DNA from: Trueperaceae bacterium
Lineage (GTDB): Bacteria; Deinococcota; Deinococci; Deinococcales; Trueperaceae
Direction: 5' to 3'
Assembly: GCA_007130355.1 (NCBI GenBank)
Contig: SLSQ01000232.1
Location: 1-24,179 of the forward strand
Length of the DNA: 24,179 nucleotides
Positions 15,029-23,664 of the stretch are shown here, in pieces. Under the pieces are notes generated by a model. The model ran no database searches. It saw only the letters and a list, made by a program, of their open reading frames with translations, and was not told the origin of the DNA. Every line of letters begins with the position of its first letter. The first letter of the stretch is position 1. Both the position numbers and the translations under genes were made by a program.

Positions 15029-15547
15029 ATGACACGTGCAGCGACGAACTCCGTCCGCTTCGTCCGGACGCTCCTGACGGCGATCGTGCTCCTGGGCCTG
15101 GCCGCGGCCGCGTCCGCGCAGGCGGACGCGATCCGCTTCGAGGTCGAAACGTTCCGCGTCGATCTGGTCCGCGAGGACGGCGAGATCGTGGAACGACTGG
15201 TGCCGGTCGACGAGGCGATCCCGGGCGAGGAGATCGAGTACCGCGTCACCGCCCGCCACGACGGCGACGTGATCTACCGGCCCGGCACCGTGGTCGTGAC
15301 CGTACCGCTCGGCGAGGGCGTGGCGTACGTGGCGGAGAGCGCGACGCCGAGCGACGACCGGATCCTGACCGAGTTCTCCGCCGACGGCGGGACCTCGTTC
15401 TCGGAGCCGGGTACCGTGCAGCGATCGGACGAGGACGGCGGGGGCACGGCCGGGCCCGACGACTACACCCACGTCCGCTGGACGTTCACGACGCTGTTCG
15501 AGCCGGACCAGGAGGAGACCCTCGTCTACCGCGTGACGGTGCGCTGA
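15029..15547 (+). CDS. Small secreted protein with DUF11-like beta domain
   Basis: The 172-residue protein starts at ATG 15029, giving a clean Sec signal peptide: basic MTRAATNSVRFVR, hydrophobic TLLTAIVLLGLAAAA, then cleavage near ASAQA (about residue 30). The mature part is one beta-sandwich domain. EAIPGEEIEYRVTARHDGDV and the closing EETLVYRVTVR match the DUF11/isopeptide-like repeats often found in surface proteins, where a strand carries xxYxVTxxN. Only one copy is present. It has no anchor or sorting signal, so it may be free in the periplasm. It begins 18 nt after the Sel1 gene and could work with that protein at the envelope. Function is unknown. Confidence 0.8.
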   Translation: MTRAATNSVRFVRTLLTAIVLLGLAAAASAQADAIRFEVETFRVDLVREDGEIVERLVPVDEAIPGEEIEYRVTARHDGDVIYRPGTVVVTVPLGEGVAYVAESATPSDDRILTEFSADGGTSFSEPGTVQRSDEDGGGTAGPDDYTHVRWTFTTLFEPDQEETLVYRVTVR

Positions 15548-15567
15548 GGCGCGTCGTCGTCGGTACC

Positions 15568-15602
15568 GATCGGCCGGGCGTCCGTCAGGCGCCCGGCCGA
15601 TC
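15568..15602. terminator. Hairpin between convergent genes
   Basis: A perfect 13-bp stem, GATCGGCCGGGCG with CGCCCGGCCGATC, closes a 9-nt loop. It starts 20 nt past the DUF11-like gene and overlaps the last codons of the ABC gene on the other strand. There is no T-run. It is probably a bidirectional, weak terminator. Confidence 0.6.
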
Positions 15603-17561
15603 CTGGTACTGCAGCTCGTAGAGGCGACGGTAGTAGCCGTCCTGCCGGAGCAGTTCGTGGTGGTCGCCCTGCTCGATGAGGCGGCCCTTGCGGAGCACCA
15701 GGATCCGGTCGACGTCCTGGATCGTCGAAAGCCGGTGCGCGATCACGATGCTGGTGCGGCCCTGCATCAGCTTGGCGAGCGCGTCCTGGATCAGGTCCTC
15801 CGTCTCGGTGTCGACGTTCGCGGTCGCTTCGTCGAGCACCAGCAGGATGTCCGGGTTCTGGACCAGGGCGCGGGCGAACGCCAGCAGCTGCTTCTGGCCG
15901 GTCGAGAAGCCTGCGCCGCGCTCGCGGACCGGCGTGTCGTAGCCCTGCGGCAGCTTCTCGATGAAGCCGTGGGCGTTCACGAACTTCGCCGCTTCGACGA
16001 CCCGCTCGAGCGGGATCGAGTCGTCGCCCAGAGTGATGTTGCTACGGATCGTCCCGCTGAACAGGAACGGATCCTGCAGCACGATCCCGACGTGGCGGCG
16101 CAGGTCGACCTGGTCGTACTCGCGCACGTCCCGGCCGTCGAGCTTCACCGCGCCGCGCTGCACGTCGTAGAACCGGCTGACCAGGCTGATGATCGTGGTC
16201 TTGCCGGCGCCGGTGTGGCCGACGAAGGCGACCGATTCGCCCGGCTCGATGGTGAGGTCGAGACCGCGCAGCACCCAGTCGTCGCCGTCGTAGGCGAACC
16301 AGACGTCCTCGAACCGCACCTCCCCGCGGAACGGATCGGCGAAGCGGTGGGCGTCCGGTCGGGTGACGACCTTCTCCGGCGTGTCGAGGAGCCCGAAGAT
16401 CCGCTCGCTGCTGGCCATCGCCGCCTGGATGATGTTGAACTTGTCCGACAGGTCCTGGAGCGGCCGGAAGAACATCTGAGCGTACTGCTGGAAGGTGATC
16501 AGCACGCCGATCGTCACCAGGCCCGTCACGCCCGGTCCGACCAGGTGGTAGCCGGCGTAGAAGAGGATCAGCGCGGTGGCGGCGGCGCTGCCGATGTTCA
16601 CGAGCGGCCAGAACAGGCTGAACCAGCGGACCTGCTCGGCGTGCGCGTCGAGCAGCTGCAGGTTCAGGTGGTCGAACGCCTTCTGGTTGCGGGTCTCGCG
16701 GTTGAACAGCTGCACCGTCTTGATGCCGCCCAGGTTCTCGGCGAGGAAGGAGTTGCTGCGGCTGGTGCGCAGGCGCACCGAGCGGTAGGCGTCGCGGAGG
16801 CGGAAGCGGAGGAAGGTGAGCCCGCCGAACACGAGCGGCATGACGGTCAGCGTGATGAGCGCCAGCCGCCAGTCGATCAGGAACATGTACACGGTCAGCA
16901 TCAACAGGATGCCGATGTCGGCGATCAGGCCGACCAGGCCGTCGGTGACCATCTGCTGGATCGCTTCGGTATCGCTGGTGATGCGGGTGATCAGGCGCCC
17001 GACCGGGGTGCGGTCGAAGTAGCCCATGTGCAGGCGCTGGATCTTCGCGAAGATCGCCTTGCGGATGTCGTAGACGATGTGCTGGCCCATCCAGGCGACC
17101 AGATAGGTGTAGCCGTAGCGCAGCCCGAAGTTCACCGCCGCCAAGCCCATGAAGATCAGCACGAGCATGGTCAGTCCGTCCAGGCGCTGATCGACCGACA
17201 GCGACGCCCACGGTTGTTGCGTCGACACCAGATAGCGGTCGACCGCCATTCCGATCAGGTTCGGGAAGAGCGGCATGATGGCGCTGTAGGCGAGCAGCAG
17301 CAGGAGTCCGATGGTCAGCTGTAGCTTGTACGGCGCGACGAACGCGAGCAGCCGGCGCATGAGCTGCCAGTCGAACGAGCGCTCCATCGCCTCGCCGTCC
17401 TCGTCGAACTTGCCCTCCTCACGAAGGCGCCCGACGTAGCGTTTGCGGGTGGCGCGGTACTCGGCCTTCACGTCCTCGATCCGGTAGTCCGGATCGTGCA
17501 TGTCGGTCAGGTCGGCCGGCGCTTCGCGGCCGGCGCGTGGGGGATGGACGCGAACGCTCAC
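15585..17561 (-). CDS. Heterodimeric ABC exporter subunit (canonical Walker B, altered signature)
   Basis: The 658-residue half-transporter has a long charged N-terminal extension (1-70), six membrane spans (about 75-390) and one ATPase domain (about 410-655). Walker A is GHTGAGKT (448-455), the signature is FSTGQ (552-556) instead of LSGGQ, Walker B is LVLDE with catalytic E578, and the H-loop has H609. The partner at 17558-19318 has the complementary defect, so together they make one working and one degenerate ATP site, as in TM287/288, LmrCD or Thermus TmrAB. The start is GTG at 17561: it overlaps the partner's TGA as GTGA, with GGAGG 4 nt before it. The substrate may be drugs, lipids or peptides and is not predictable. 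Confidence 0.9.
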   Translation of the reverse strand: MSVRVHPPRAGREAPADLTDMHDPDYRIEDVKAEYRATRKRYVGRLREEGKFDEDGEAMERSFDWQLMRRLLAFVAPYKLQLTIGLLLLLAYSAIMPLFPNLIGMAVDRYLVSTQQPWASLSVDQRLDGLTMLVLIFMGLAAVNFGLRYGYTYLVAWMGQHIVYDIRKAIFAKIQRLHMGYFDRTPVGRLITRITSDTEAIQQMVTDGLVGLIADIGILLMLTVYMFLIDWRLALITLTVMPLVFGGLTFLRFRLRDAYRSVRLRTSRSNSFLAENLGGIKTVQLFNRETRNQKAFDHLNLQLLDAHAEQVRWFSLFWPLVNIGSAAATALILFYAGYHLVGPGVTGLVTIGVLITFQQYAQMFFRPLQDLSDKFNIIQAAMASSERIFGLLDTPEKVVTRPDAHRFADPFRGEVRFEDVWFAYDGDDWVLRGLDLTIEPGESVAFVGHTGAGKTTIISLVSRFYDVQRGAVKLDGRDVREYDQVDLRRHVGIVLQDPFLFSGTIRSNITLGDDSIPLERVVEAAKFVNAHGFIEKLPQGYDTPVRERGAGFSTGQKQLLAFARALVQNPDILLVLDEATANVDTETEDLIQDALAKLMQGRTSIVIAHRLSTIQDVDRILVLRKGRLIEQGDHHELLRQDGYYRRLYELQYQDRPGA

Positions 17562-19318
17562 CGTGCCTCCAGGTCCTCTTCGAGCTGCTGGCGCCGGTCC
17601 ATGTCGGCGTACCAGCCGTCGGCCGCCACCAGGCGGTCGTGGGGGCCCTCCTCGACGATGCGGCCCTGGTCGAGCACGAGGATCCGGTCGGTCGAACGGA
17701 AGGCGCTGACGCGGTGCGCGATGATCAGGGTGGTGCGCCCCCGTTGCATCCGCTCGAGTCCGTCGAGGATCGCCGCTTCGGTCTGCGTATCGACGGCCGA
17801 GAGCGCGTCGTCGAGGATCAAGATCGCCGGTTCGCGGATGAACGCGCGGGCCAGGGCGGTGCGCTGGCGTTGCCCGCCGCTCAGGGTGACGCCCCGTTCG
17901 CCGAGGCGGGTGTCGTACCGCTCGGGGAACTCCATGACGTCCTCGTCGAGCTGCGCCAGACGCGCCACCTCGCGGACGTGCTCGAGGCGCGTCCGGGGGT
18001 CGTCCTCGGGCAGACCGAAGGCGATGTTCTCGGCGAGCGTGTCGCTGAACAGGAACGGTTCCTGCGGCACCAGGCCGATCCAACGGCGCAGGACCTGCAC
18101 CGGCCACTCGCGGATGTTCCGCCCGTCGATCCGGATCCGTCCCTCGTCGGGGTCGAGGACCCGGCCGATCAGGTTCACGATCAGCGTCTTCCCGGAACCG
18201 GTGCGTCCAGTGAGGCCCACCGTCTCGCCGGGGCGGATGCGGAACGACACGCGGTCGAGGGCGACCTGATCGCCGAAGCGGACGGTCACATTCTCGAACT
18301 CGATCTCGCCCACCACCTCGCGCAGATCGTAGTCGACCTCCGGTTCGTCCTGGATCGTCGGTTCGGTGTCGAGGATCTCGCGGAGCCGCATCCAGCTGGT
18401 GGTGCCACGCTGGACCAGGTTCGCGATCCAGCCGAGGGCGATCAGCGGCCACTGGATCCCGATGAACAGGAACACGAAGGCGCTGAAGTCGCCGATGGTG
18501 AGGGCGCCGCCGGCGCCGAGCACCTGCCGACCCCCGAGGAGCAGCAGGAGGCTGATCGTGAGGGCGAAGAACACCTCCATCAACGGGAACAGCGGGCCGT
18601 CGATGCGGGTGAGGGCCAGGTTGCGGCGAATGAACTCGTCGTTGAGCCGACCGAACGTCTCCTCCTCCCGGTCCTCGATCCCGAACCCTTTGACGACCCG
18701 GATGCCGGAGAAGTTCTCCTGCGCCATCGCGCTCACGTTGCTGAACTGCTCCTGCACCTTCTGGTAGCGGCGGTGGATGATCCGCAGCATCACGAAGAAG
18801 GTGAGGGTGATGAACGGGACGATCAGCAGCGTCAGCAGGGTCAGGGTCAGGTTCAGCGCCGCCATGCGGCTGAGGGTGAACAGGAGCAGCAGCCCGGTGT
18901 TCGCACCCATGAAGACGGCCACGCCGACCATCATCCGGACGGCGTTCAGGTCGGCGGTCAGGCGCGCCATCAGATCGCCGACCCTATGGTCGTCGTAGTA
19001 GCCGGCGTCGAGCCGCGTGAAGTGCCGGAACAGGTCGTGCCGAACGTCGAACTGGATCTCCCACGACGCGTTCAGGATCAGGCGCCGGACCGCGATCATG
19101 GCGATCGCGGCCGTGGCCATCACCGCGAGCAGCATGCCGATCAGCCGGAGCACGGCGTCGAAGCCGTCTCCGGTCTCGAGCACGTCGATCGCCCGACCGA
19201 TCAGGATCGGAGCGTAGGTCGTGAGTCCGGAGAACACCACCAGCAGCGCCAAGCCGCCGAGGTAGGCGACCGGGTAGCGGCGGACGTACTGGAACAGGTC
19301 GCGGATCGCGCGTCGCAC
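17558..19318 (-). CDS. Heterodimeric ABC exporter subunit (Walker B Glu replaced by Asp)
   Basis: The 586-residue half-transporter has six membrane spans (about 18-310) and an ATPase domain (about 335-585). Walker A is GRTGSGKT (371-378), the signature LSGGQ (479-483) is intact, but Walker B is LILDD with D504 where the catalytic Glu is expected; the H-loop has H535. Asp at this place marks the degenerate-site subunit of heterodimeric exporters. Start GTG 19318 has GGAG 5 nt upstream and gives the usual short N-terminus (RRAIRDLFQYVRRYP). It is co-translated with the 15585-17561 gene through a 4-nt overlap. A leader with a 16-bp hairpin precedes it. Location is the inner membrane. Confidence 0.9.
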   Translation of the reverse strand: MRRAIRDLFQYVRRYPVAYLGGLALLVVFSGLTTYAPILIGRAIDVLETGDGFDAVLRLIGMLLAVMATAAIAMIAVRRLILNASWEIQFDVRHDLFRHFTRLDAGYYDDHRVGDLMARLTADLNAVRMMVGVAVFMGANTGLLLLFTLSRMAALNLTLTLLTLLIVPFITLTFFVMLRIIHRRYQKVQEQFSNVSAMAQENFSGIRVVKGFGIEDREEETFGRLNDEFIRRNLALTRIDGPLFPLMEVFFALTISLLLLLGGRQVLGAGGALTIGDFSAFVFLFIGIQWPLIALGWIANLVQRGTTSWMRLREILDTEPTIQDEPEVDYDLREVVGEIEFENVTVRFGDQVALDRVSFRIRPGETVGLTGRTGSGKTLIVNLIGRVLDPDEGRIRIDGRNIREWPVQVLRRWIGLVPQEPFLFSDTLAENIAFGLPEDDPRTRLEHVREVARLAQLDEDVMEFPERYDTRLGERGVTLSGGQRQRTALARAFIREPAILILDDALSAVDTQTEAAILDGLERMQRGRTTLIIAHRVSAFRSTDRILVLDQGRIVEEGPHDRLVAADGWYADMDRRQQLEEDLEAR

Positions 19319-19387
19319 GGGAACTCCAGTGGGGGCGAAGGGCGGGGCGCGGAGCGCGCCTCCGCCGGACGGGGTCTGCCTGCGGCG

Positions 19388-19428
19388 GGACGGACGCCCA
19401 CGCGGGCTGCGTGCGTGGGCGTCCGTCC
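19388..19428 (-). other. 16-bp perfect stem-loop in the ABC exporter leader
   Basis: GGACGGACGCCCACGC pairs perfectly with GCGTGGGCGTCCGTCC around a 9-nt loop. It sits 69 nt before the exporter start and 142 nt after the PASTA gene stop. Neither strand has a T-run after it. It may be the PASTA gene terminator or a regulatory leader structure for the exporter. Confidence 0.65.
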
Positions 19429-19485
19429 GATTCGGGCGGTCGGCCGTTCGCCGATACGATCGGCCCCCGCCGATGAAAGCACCGG

Positions 19486-19491
19486 AGCATA
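19486..19491 (-). promoter_or_regulatory. Possible -10 element of the ABC exporter operon
   Basis: TATGCT on the minus strand lies 167 nt upstream of the exporter start and upstream of the 16-bp hairpin, so the hairpin would be in the leader. No -35 is recognisable. It shares GTATGCT with the elements at 5827 and 15016. Confidence 0.35.
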
Positions 19492-19570
19492 CCCCGAGGC
19501 GACGCGGCGGGTGGGCGACCGACGTCACGGTACGCTCGGCCCGTCGCCGTCGGCCGTGCCGCGAGCGGCG

Positions 19571-21340
19571 TCAGGGACCGACGGCCGGCTGATTCACGCG
19601 GAGTTCGGCGTACGGCACGTCGTTCAGGGTCAGCTCGAAGGTGACCGGGCCGGGGGCGAGGGTCGGCCAGCGTCCTTCCAGCACCTCCCCGCCTGCCGCT
19701 TCCCGTTCCAGCACCGTCTCGGTCGTTCCGTCGACCGTGCGCGCGGTGACGCGGGCCGTCTGGGCGGGAATGCCCGGTTCGACCAGGAACCGGTACGGCA
19801 TCCAGCGCAGGCTCGGGGCCACCACGTGCGCGACCGGATCGGGCCGCGGCAGCGGCAGCGGCCGCACGTTCGCGAGGAGGGTCACGGTCCCGTCCCCCCG
19901 TGGCGCACCCGGCGGCGGTTCGTGCGACACCACGCCGCGCGGCAAGGCCGCGTTGACGGTGCGTCGCTCCTGCACGGAGAAGCCGTGCTCGGCGGCGACC
20001 GAGCGCGCCTCCGCCACGTCGAGGCCGACCAGGTCGGGCACGCGTGGACCACCGTCCACGACGTCGTCGAGCGTCGTGCGTCCGGCGCCCGCGTCCGGAT
20101 CGGCGACCAGCAGGCGCACCGTGGTTCCGTCCGAACGGAACGGGTGCCAGGCGGCGGGCGTGGTGCCGACCACGTGGCCCGGCGGCACGTCCGGGACGGA
20201 GACCGGATCGACCTGAACGCGATCGGCGGGCAGGCCGGCGAGCCGCACCCAGTCGCGGGCCTCGTCGAGCGGCATGCCGACCAGGTCCGGGAGGAAGGTG
20301 CGTTCCGGCGAGGGCCCGTCGCTGACGAGCAGGTCGACGGCGCTTCCGGGCGTGGCCGGAGCGTCGGCCGCGGGTCGTTGGGCGAGCACCGTGCCGGCCG
20401 GCAGGCGGGCGGGGACGCGCACGACGTCGCCCTGCCGCAGGTCGTCGCTGGCGAGGCGCGCCGCGACCTCTCCAAGCTCGCGACCGGTCAGCGAGGGCAC
20501 CGGCCGAGCGGCGCCGGCGTCGTCGGCGCGCACGTACTCGAGGCGGACGGTCCTGCCGGGCCTGAGCGCCGCACCGGGCGGAGGATCGAGCCGCAGGACC
20601 GTGCCGGGGACGCCCTCGGCGGCGAGCGGCTGGGCGTCGACGGCGAACCCGAGTTCGGCGAGCGTGCGCGACGCCGCGTCGGCCGGATCGCCGACCAGAT
20701 CGGGGACCTGGGCGACGGCGTCGACCGTCGTCCGGCTCCATCCGATCGCGAGGAGGCCCGCCGTCAGGAGCGTGAGGCCGGCGGCGACGGCCCAGGTGCG
20801 GATCGGCCCGGGCGCCGTGGCCAGTCGAGCGGTCAGCGCCCGCAGCGGCCCCGGCGCCGGTGCAACGCCGCGGCCGGATGCGTCCGGGGCCGATGCGACC
20901 GGATGCGGGCCGATCGCGTCGCCCACGTCGGGGCGTCCGTCCGCCGCTGCCGCGCCCGGGGCGAAGGCGACCCCGATCAGCACGAGGCGGCGCCCGTCCC
21001 GCCGCAGCTCGGCACGAGCGGGGTCGATGCCGACCGCTTCGAGCCGCTCGCGCCAGGGGCCGTCGGGCGCGGCCGGCTCGCTGCCGGGGGGTGGTTCGTC
21101 CCAGACTTCGTAGCGGGCGCCGGGCCGCGACACCACGTCGCGCAGCGCGACGTCGTCGTCGTGCCGTAAGCGACGCAGCGCACGTCGGTGTCGTTCGAAG
21201 GTGCGTTCCTGACCGGGCGCCGGTTCGTACCAGACGATCCGGACGGGCCTTCCGTCCGGATCGGTGGCGTGCACCCGCCTGCGTCCGGGTCCGTCCGGAC
21301 GTTGCCGCAGGATTTCGTAGGTGCCGTCGATCAGCGGCAT
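19571..21340 (-). CDS. PASTA-domain membrane protein with degenerate kinase-like N-terminus
   Basis: The 589-residue protein has a cytoplasmic N-terminus, one membrane helix (about 183-200) and four extracytoplasmic PASTA domains: about 208-270, 279-343, 347-413 and 432-492. Each starts like VPDLVG and contains a PxG/PPP turn. A proline linker and a beta domain (about 505-589) end it. Residues 1-85 read like the N-lobe of a PASTA Ser/Thr kinase (GTYEILRQ, VRIVWYEP, TFERHRRALRRLRHDDDVAL), and 103-127 like a worn catalytic loop and DFG strand (VGIDPARAELRRDGRRLVLI). The VAIK Lys, HRD Asp and DFG Asp are not seen, and only about 130 residues replace about 260, so catalysis is unlikely. PASTA domains bind peptidoglycan or lipid II. 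ATG 21340 has GGCGGAG 6 nt upstream. It follows ftsH by 40 nt. Confidence 0.85.
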   Translation of the reverse strand: MPLIDGTYEILRQRPDGPGRRRVHATDPDGRPVRIVWYEPAPGQERTFERHRRALRRLRHDDDVALRDVVSRPGARYEVWDEPPPGSEPAAPDGPWRERLEAVGIDPARAELRRDGRRLVLIGVAFAPGAAAADGRPDVGDAIGPHPVASAPDASGRGVAPAPGPLRALTARLATAPGPIRTWAVAAGLTLLTAGLLAIGWSRTTVDAVAQVPDLVGDPADAASRTLAELGFAVDAQPLAAEGVPGTVLRLDPPPGAALRPGRTVRLEYVRADDAGAARPVPSLTGRELGEVAARLASDDLRQGDVVRVPARLPAGTVLAQRPAADAPATPGSAVDLLVSDGPSPERTFLPDLVGMPLDEARDWVRLAGLPADRVQVDPVSVPDVPPGHVVGTTPAAWHPFRSDGTTVRLLVADPDAGAGRTTLDDVVDGGPRVPDLVGLDVAEARSVAAEHGFSVQERRTVNAALPRGVVSHEPPPGAPRGDGTVTLLANVRPLPLPRPDPVAHVVAPSLRWMPYRFLVEPGIPAQTARVTARTVDGTTETVLEREAAGGEVLEGRWPTLAPGPVTFELTLNDVPYAELRVNQPAVGP

Positions 21341-21380
21341 GGGCTACTCCGCCCGGCCGGATCGGGCCGGACCCCGCGGG

Positions 21381-23453
21381 TCACCCCGGGTCGCTGACGG
21401 GCCGCGGCGCCCGCCGGGTGCCGTCGCGTTCCTGTTCCTCGTCCTGGTCGCGGTGCTCGCCGTCCCCGGCGTCGGACGGCGGCTCCGAAGGTTCGGCCTT
21501 CCCCTCGTCCGTCGCGTCGGCGCCGGTCGGCGCCGAGGCGGGAGCGCGCTCGGGCGCCTGCACCTGGACGCGGTTCTCCTCCGCCTCCCGGGTCGCTTCG
21601 CCCACGAGCCAGTCGACGATGTCGTCGACCGACTGGCCCTGCTCGGACCGGTCGTACGCCTCGTGGATCAGGCGTCCGTCGATCGTCTCGCTTCGAAGCA
21701 ACGCCTGCGCGACCGCTTCGACCGCCGGCCAGTGTTCCTCGATCAGGGCGCGGCAGCTGCGGTAGGCGTTCTCGAGCACGGCCGTGACCTGTTCCTCGAG
21801 CTCGCGGGCGGTCTGTTCGCTGAAGTCCTTGCGGCGCGAGATCTCACCGCCGAGGAAGACCGGGCCCTCGTCGGACCCCCACGCCACGAACTCGTCCTGG
21901 CCCATGCCCAGGTCGAGGATCATCTGCTTCGCCATGCTGGTCGCTTGCTTGAGATCGTTGCTGGCGCCGCTGCTGAGCGTGCCGGTGATCCGCTTCTCGG
22001 CCACGCGGCCGCCGAACGCGACCACGAGCTGCGCGTCGAACCGTTGCCGGCTGTAGAACATCTCCTCCTTGGCGAGCGGGGCCATGAAGCCGCCGGCGCC
22101 GCCACGGGGCATGATCGTGACCTTGCGGATCTGACCGAGCATCTTCTGAGCGGCGAAGGCGACCGCGTGACCGGCTTCGTGGAACGCGAGGATGCGCCGT
22201 TCCTCCTCGCTCGGTACCAGGCTGCCGCGGCGAAGGCCGAGGGTGATCCGGTCGAGCGCCTCGTTGAAGTCGATCCAGCTGATCGTCTGCCGTCCGCTAC
22301 GGGCGGCGACGAGGGCGGCCTCGTTCGTCAGGTTCTCGAGGTCGGCCCCCGAGAACATCGGGGTCGCTTCGGCGAGCCGCCCCAGGTCGACGTCGTCGTC
22401 GACCGGCTTCTTGCGCACGTGCACCGCGAGGATCTCTTCCCGCTCGCGCTTGGTGGGCAGGCCGATCGTGACCTGCCGGTCGAAACGGCCGGGGCGCAGC
22501 AGGGCGGGGTCGAGGACGTCGGGCCGGTTCGTGGCGGCCAGCAGGATCACCGAGGTGTCCTTCTCGAACCCGTCCATCTCGGAGAGGATCTGGTTCAGCG
22601 TCTGTTCGCGCTCGTCGTGGCCGCCGCCGATGCCGGCGCCGCGCCGCCGCCCGATCGAGTCGAGCTCGTCGATGAAGATGATCGCAGGGCTCGACTTGCG
22701 GGCCTCCTCGAACAGGTTGCGGACGCGGCTGGCCCCGACGCCGACGAACATCTCCATGAACTCCGAGGCGGAAACGGTGAGGTACGGCACGCCCGCCTCG
22801 CCGGCGACGGCGCGGGCGAGCAGCGTCTTGCCGGTACCGGGCGGACCGACGAGCAGCATGCCCTTCGGGATCTCGGCCCCGATCCGGAGGTACTTCTGCG
22901 GGTTCTTGAGGAAGTCGACGACCTCCTTGAGCTCCTGCTTCGCCTCGGCGTGGCCGGCGACGTCGTCGAAGGTGGTGTCGACCTTGTTCTCGCGACCGAA
23001 CGTCTTGGCCTTCGATTGACCGAACTGCATCATCTGGCTGGGACCGCCCTGGGCCCGCATGAAGATGAACCAGAAGAACGCGATCAGGATGATGATCGGC
23101 AGGATCGTCACCAGGAACCCGATCCACTGCGGCGGGTTGCGGACGGTGACGCTCGGCACCTGTTCGTGCAGCTGGTCCAGGAACCCGTCGGTCAGGAGGG
23201 CGGTGGTGGTGAAGCGCTCGATCGTCCGGGCTTGGCCGTCGATCGTCACCTGCGTGGGGCCGACCAGGGTGCCCTCGACCTCGCCGTTGTTGCGCTCGAT
23301 CGTCATGTCGGCGACGCGTCCGTCGGCGACCAGCTCACGGAAGGTGGAGAGATCGATCTCGCTGCTGCCGGCGCCGGCGTTGAACTGGTTGAAGACGAAG
23401 ATGCCGAGGATCAGGAGCATCACGATCAACCAGGGATTGAATGAACGTTTCAA
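21381..23453 (-). CDS. ftsH: ATP-dependent zinc metalloprotease FtsH
   Basis: The 690-residue membrane AAA protease degrades unassembled membrane proteins and short-lived regulators. It has two membrane helices (about 7-23 and 109-132) around an outside domain, Walker A GPPGTGKT (203-210), Walker B IIFIDE (258-263), pore motif FVGVGA, second region of homology ATNRPDVLDPALLRPGRFDR, and zinc site HEAGH (425-429) with a third ligand in SSGASNDL. The last about 55 residues form an acidic, Pro-rich tail. The start is TTG at 23453: GGAGGA lies 4 nt upstream and MKRSFNPWL is the usual FtsH N-terminus. In-frame ATG 23540 would add a charged stretch, and the predicted -10 lies just inside it, so it is not used. 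Confidence 0.97.
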   Translation of the reverse strand: MKRSFNPWLIVMLLILGIFVFNQFNAGAGSSEIDLSTFRELVADGRVADMTIERNNGEVEGTLVGPTQVTIDGQARTIERFTTTALLTDGFLDQLHEQVPSVTVRNPPQWIGFLVTILPIIILIAFFWFIFMRAQGGPSQMMQFGQSKAKTFGRENKVDTTFDDVAGHAEAKQELKEVVDFLKNPQKYLRIGAEIPKGMLLVGPPGTGKTLLARAVAGEAGVPYLTVSASEFMEMFVGVGASRVRNLFEEARKSSPAIIFIDELDSIGRRRGAGIGGGHDEREQTLNQILSEMDGFEKDTSVILLAATNRPDVLDPALLRPGRFDRQVTIGLPTKREREEILAVHVRKKPVDDDVDLGRLAEATPMFSGADLENLTNEAALVAARSGRQTISWIDFNEALDRITLGLRRGSLVPSEEERRILAFHEAGHAVAFAAQKMLGQIRKVTIMPRGGAGGFMAPLAKEEMFYSRQRFDAQLVVAFGGRVAEKRITGTLSSGASNDLKQATSMAKQMILDLGMGQDEFVAWGSDEGPVFLGGEISRRKDFSEQTARELEEQVTAVLENAYRSCRALIEEHWPAVEAVAQALLRSETIDGRLIHEAYDRSEQGQSVDDIVDWLVGEATREAEENRVQVQAPERAPASAPTGADATDEGKAEPSEPPSDAGDGEHRDQDEEQERDGTRRAPRPVSDPG

Positions 23454-23530
23454 CGGTTCCTCCAGGTTCGGTTCGGTACGCGGCACGGCGAGGTGGTGCG
23501 CGGTCGTGCGCCGGCACGCGCGGCCCGCGC

Positions 23531-23539
23531 ACCATAGCA
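23531..23539 (-). promoter_or_regulatory. Extended -10 promoter of ftsH
   Basis: On the minus strand TGC-TATGGT forms an extended -10. The predicted start near 23524 gives a leader of about 70 nt with the GGAGGA ribosome site. No clear -35 or heat-shock operator (CIRCE, HAIR) is seen. Confidence 0.5.
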
Positions 23540-23664
23540 CCGCTCCGACCCGGATTCCGGTAGGCCGCGGGACGGGGGAGCGTGTCGTGGGACCTGCGTC
23601 CAGGACGGTCTCGACGCGACGTGCGCGCTCACGAATCTCACGTTCCGGAGCGCCCTCGTCGGAC

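Noticed and set aside
15585..18452. A longer reading of the ABC gene starting far upstream at 18452
   Set aside because: The extra 297 codons lie out of frame inside the partner gene. The GTG at 17561 has a proper ribosome site and stop overlap.
17537..21169. A 1210-codon plus-strand open frame over the ABC exporter and PASTA genes
   Set aside because: High GC keeps the antisense frame open. The content is low-complexity, and the minus strand carries all conserved motifs.
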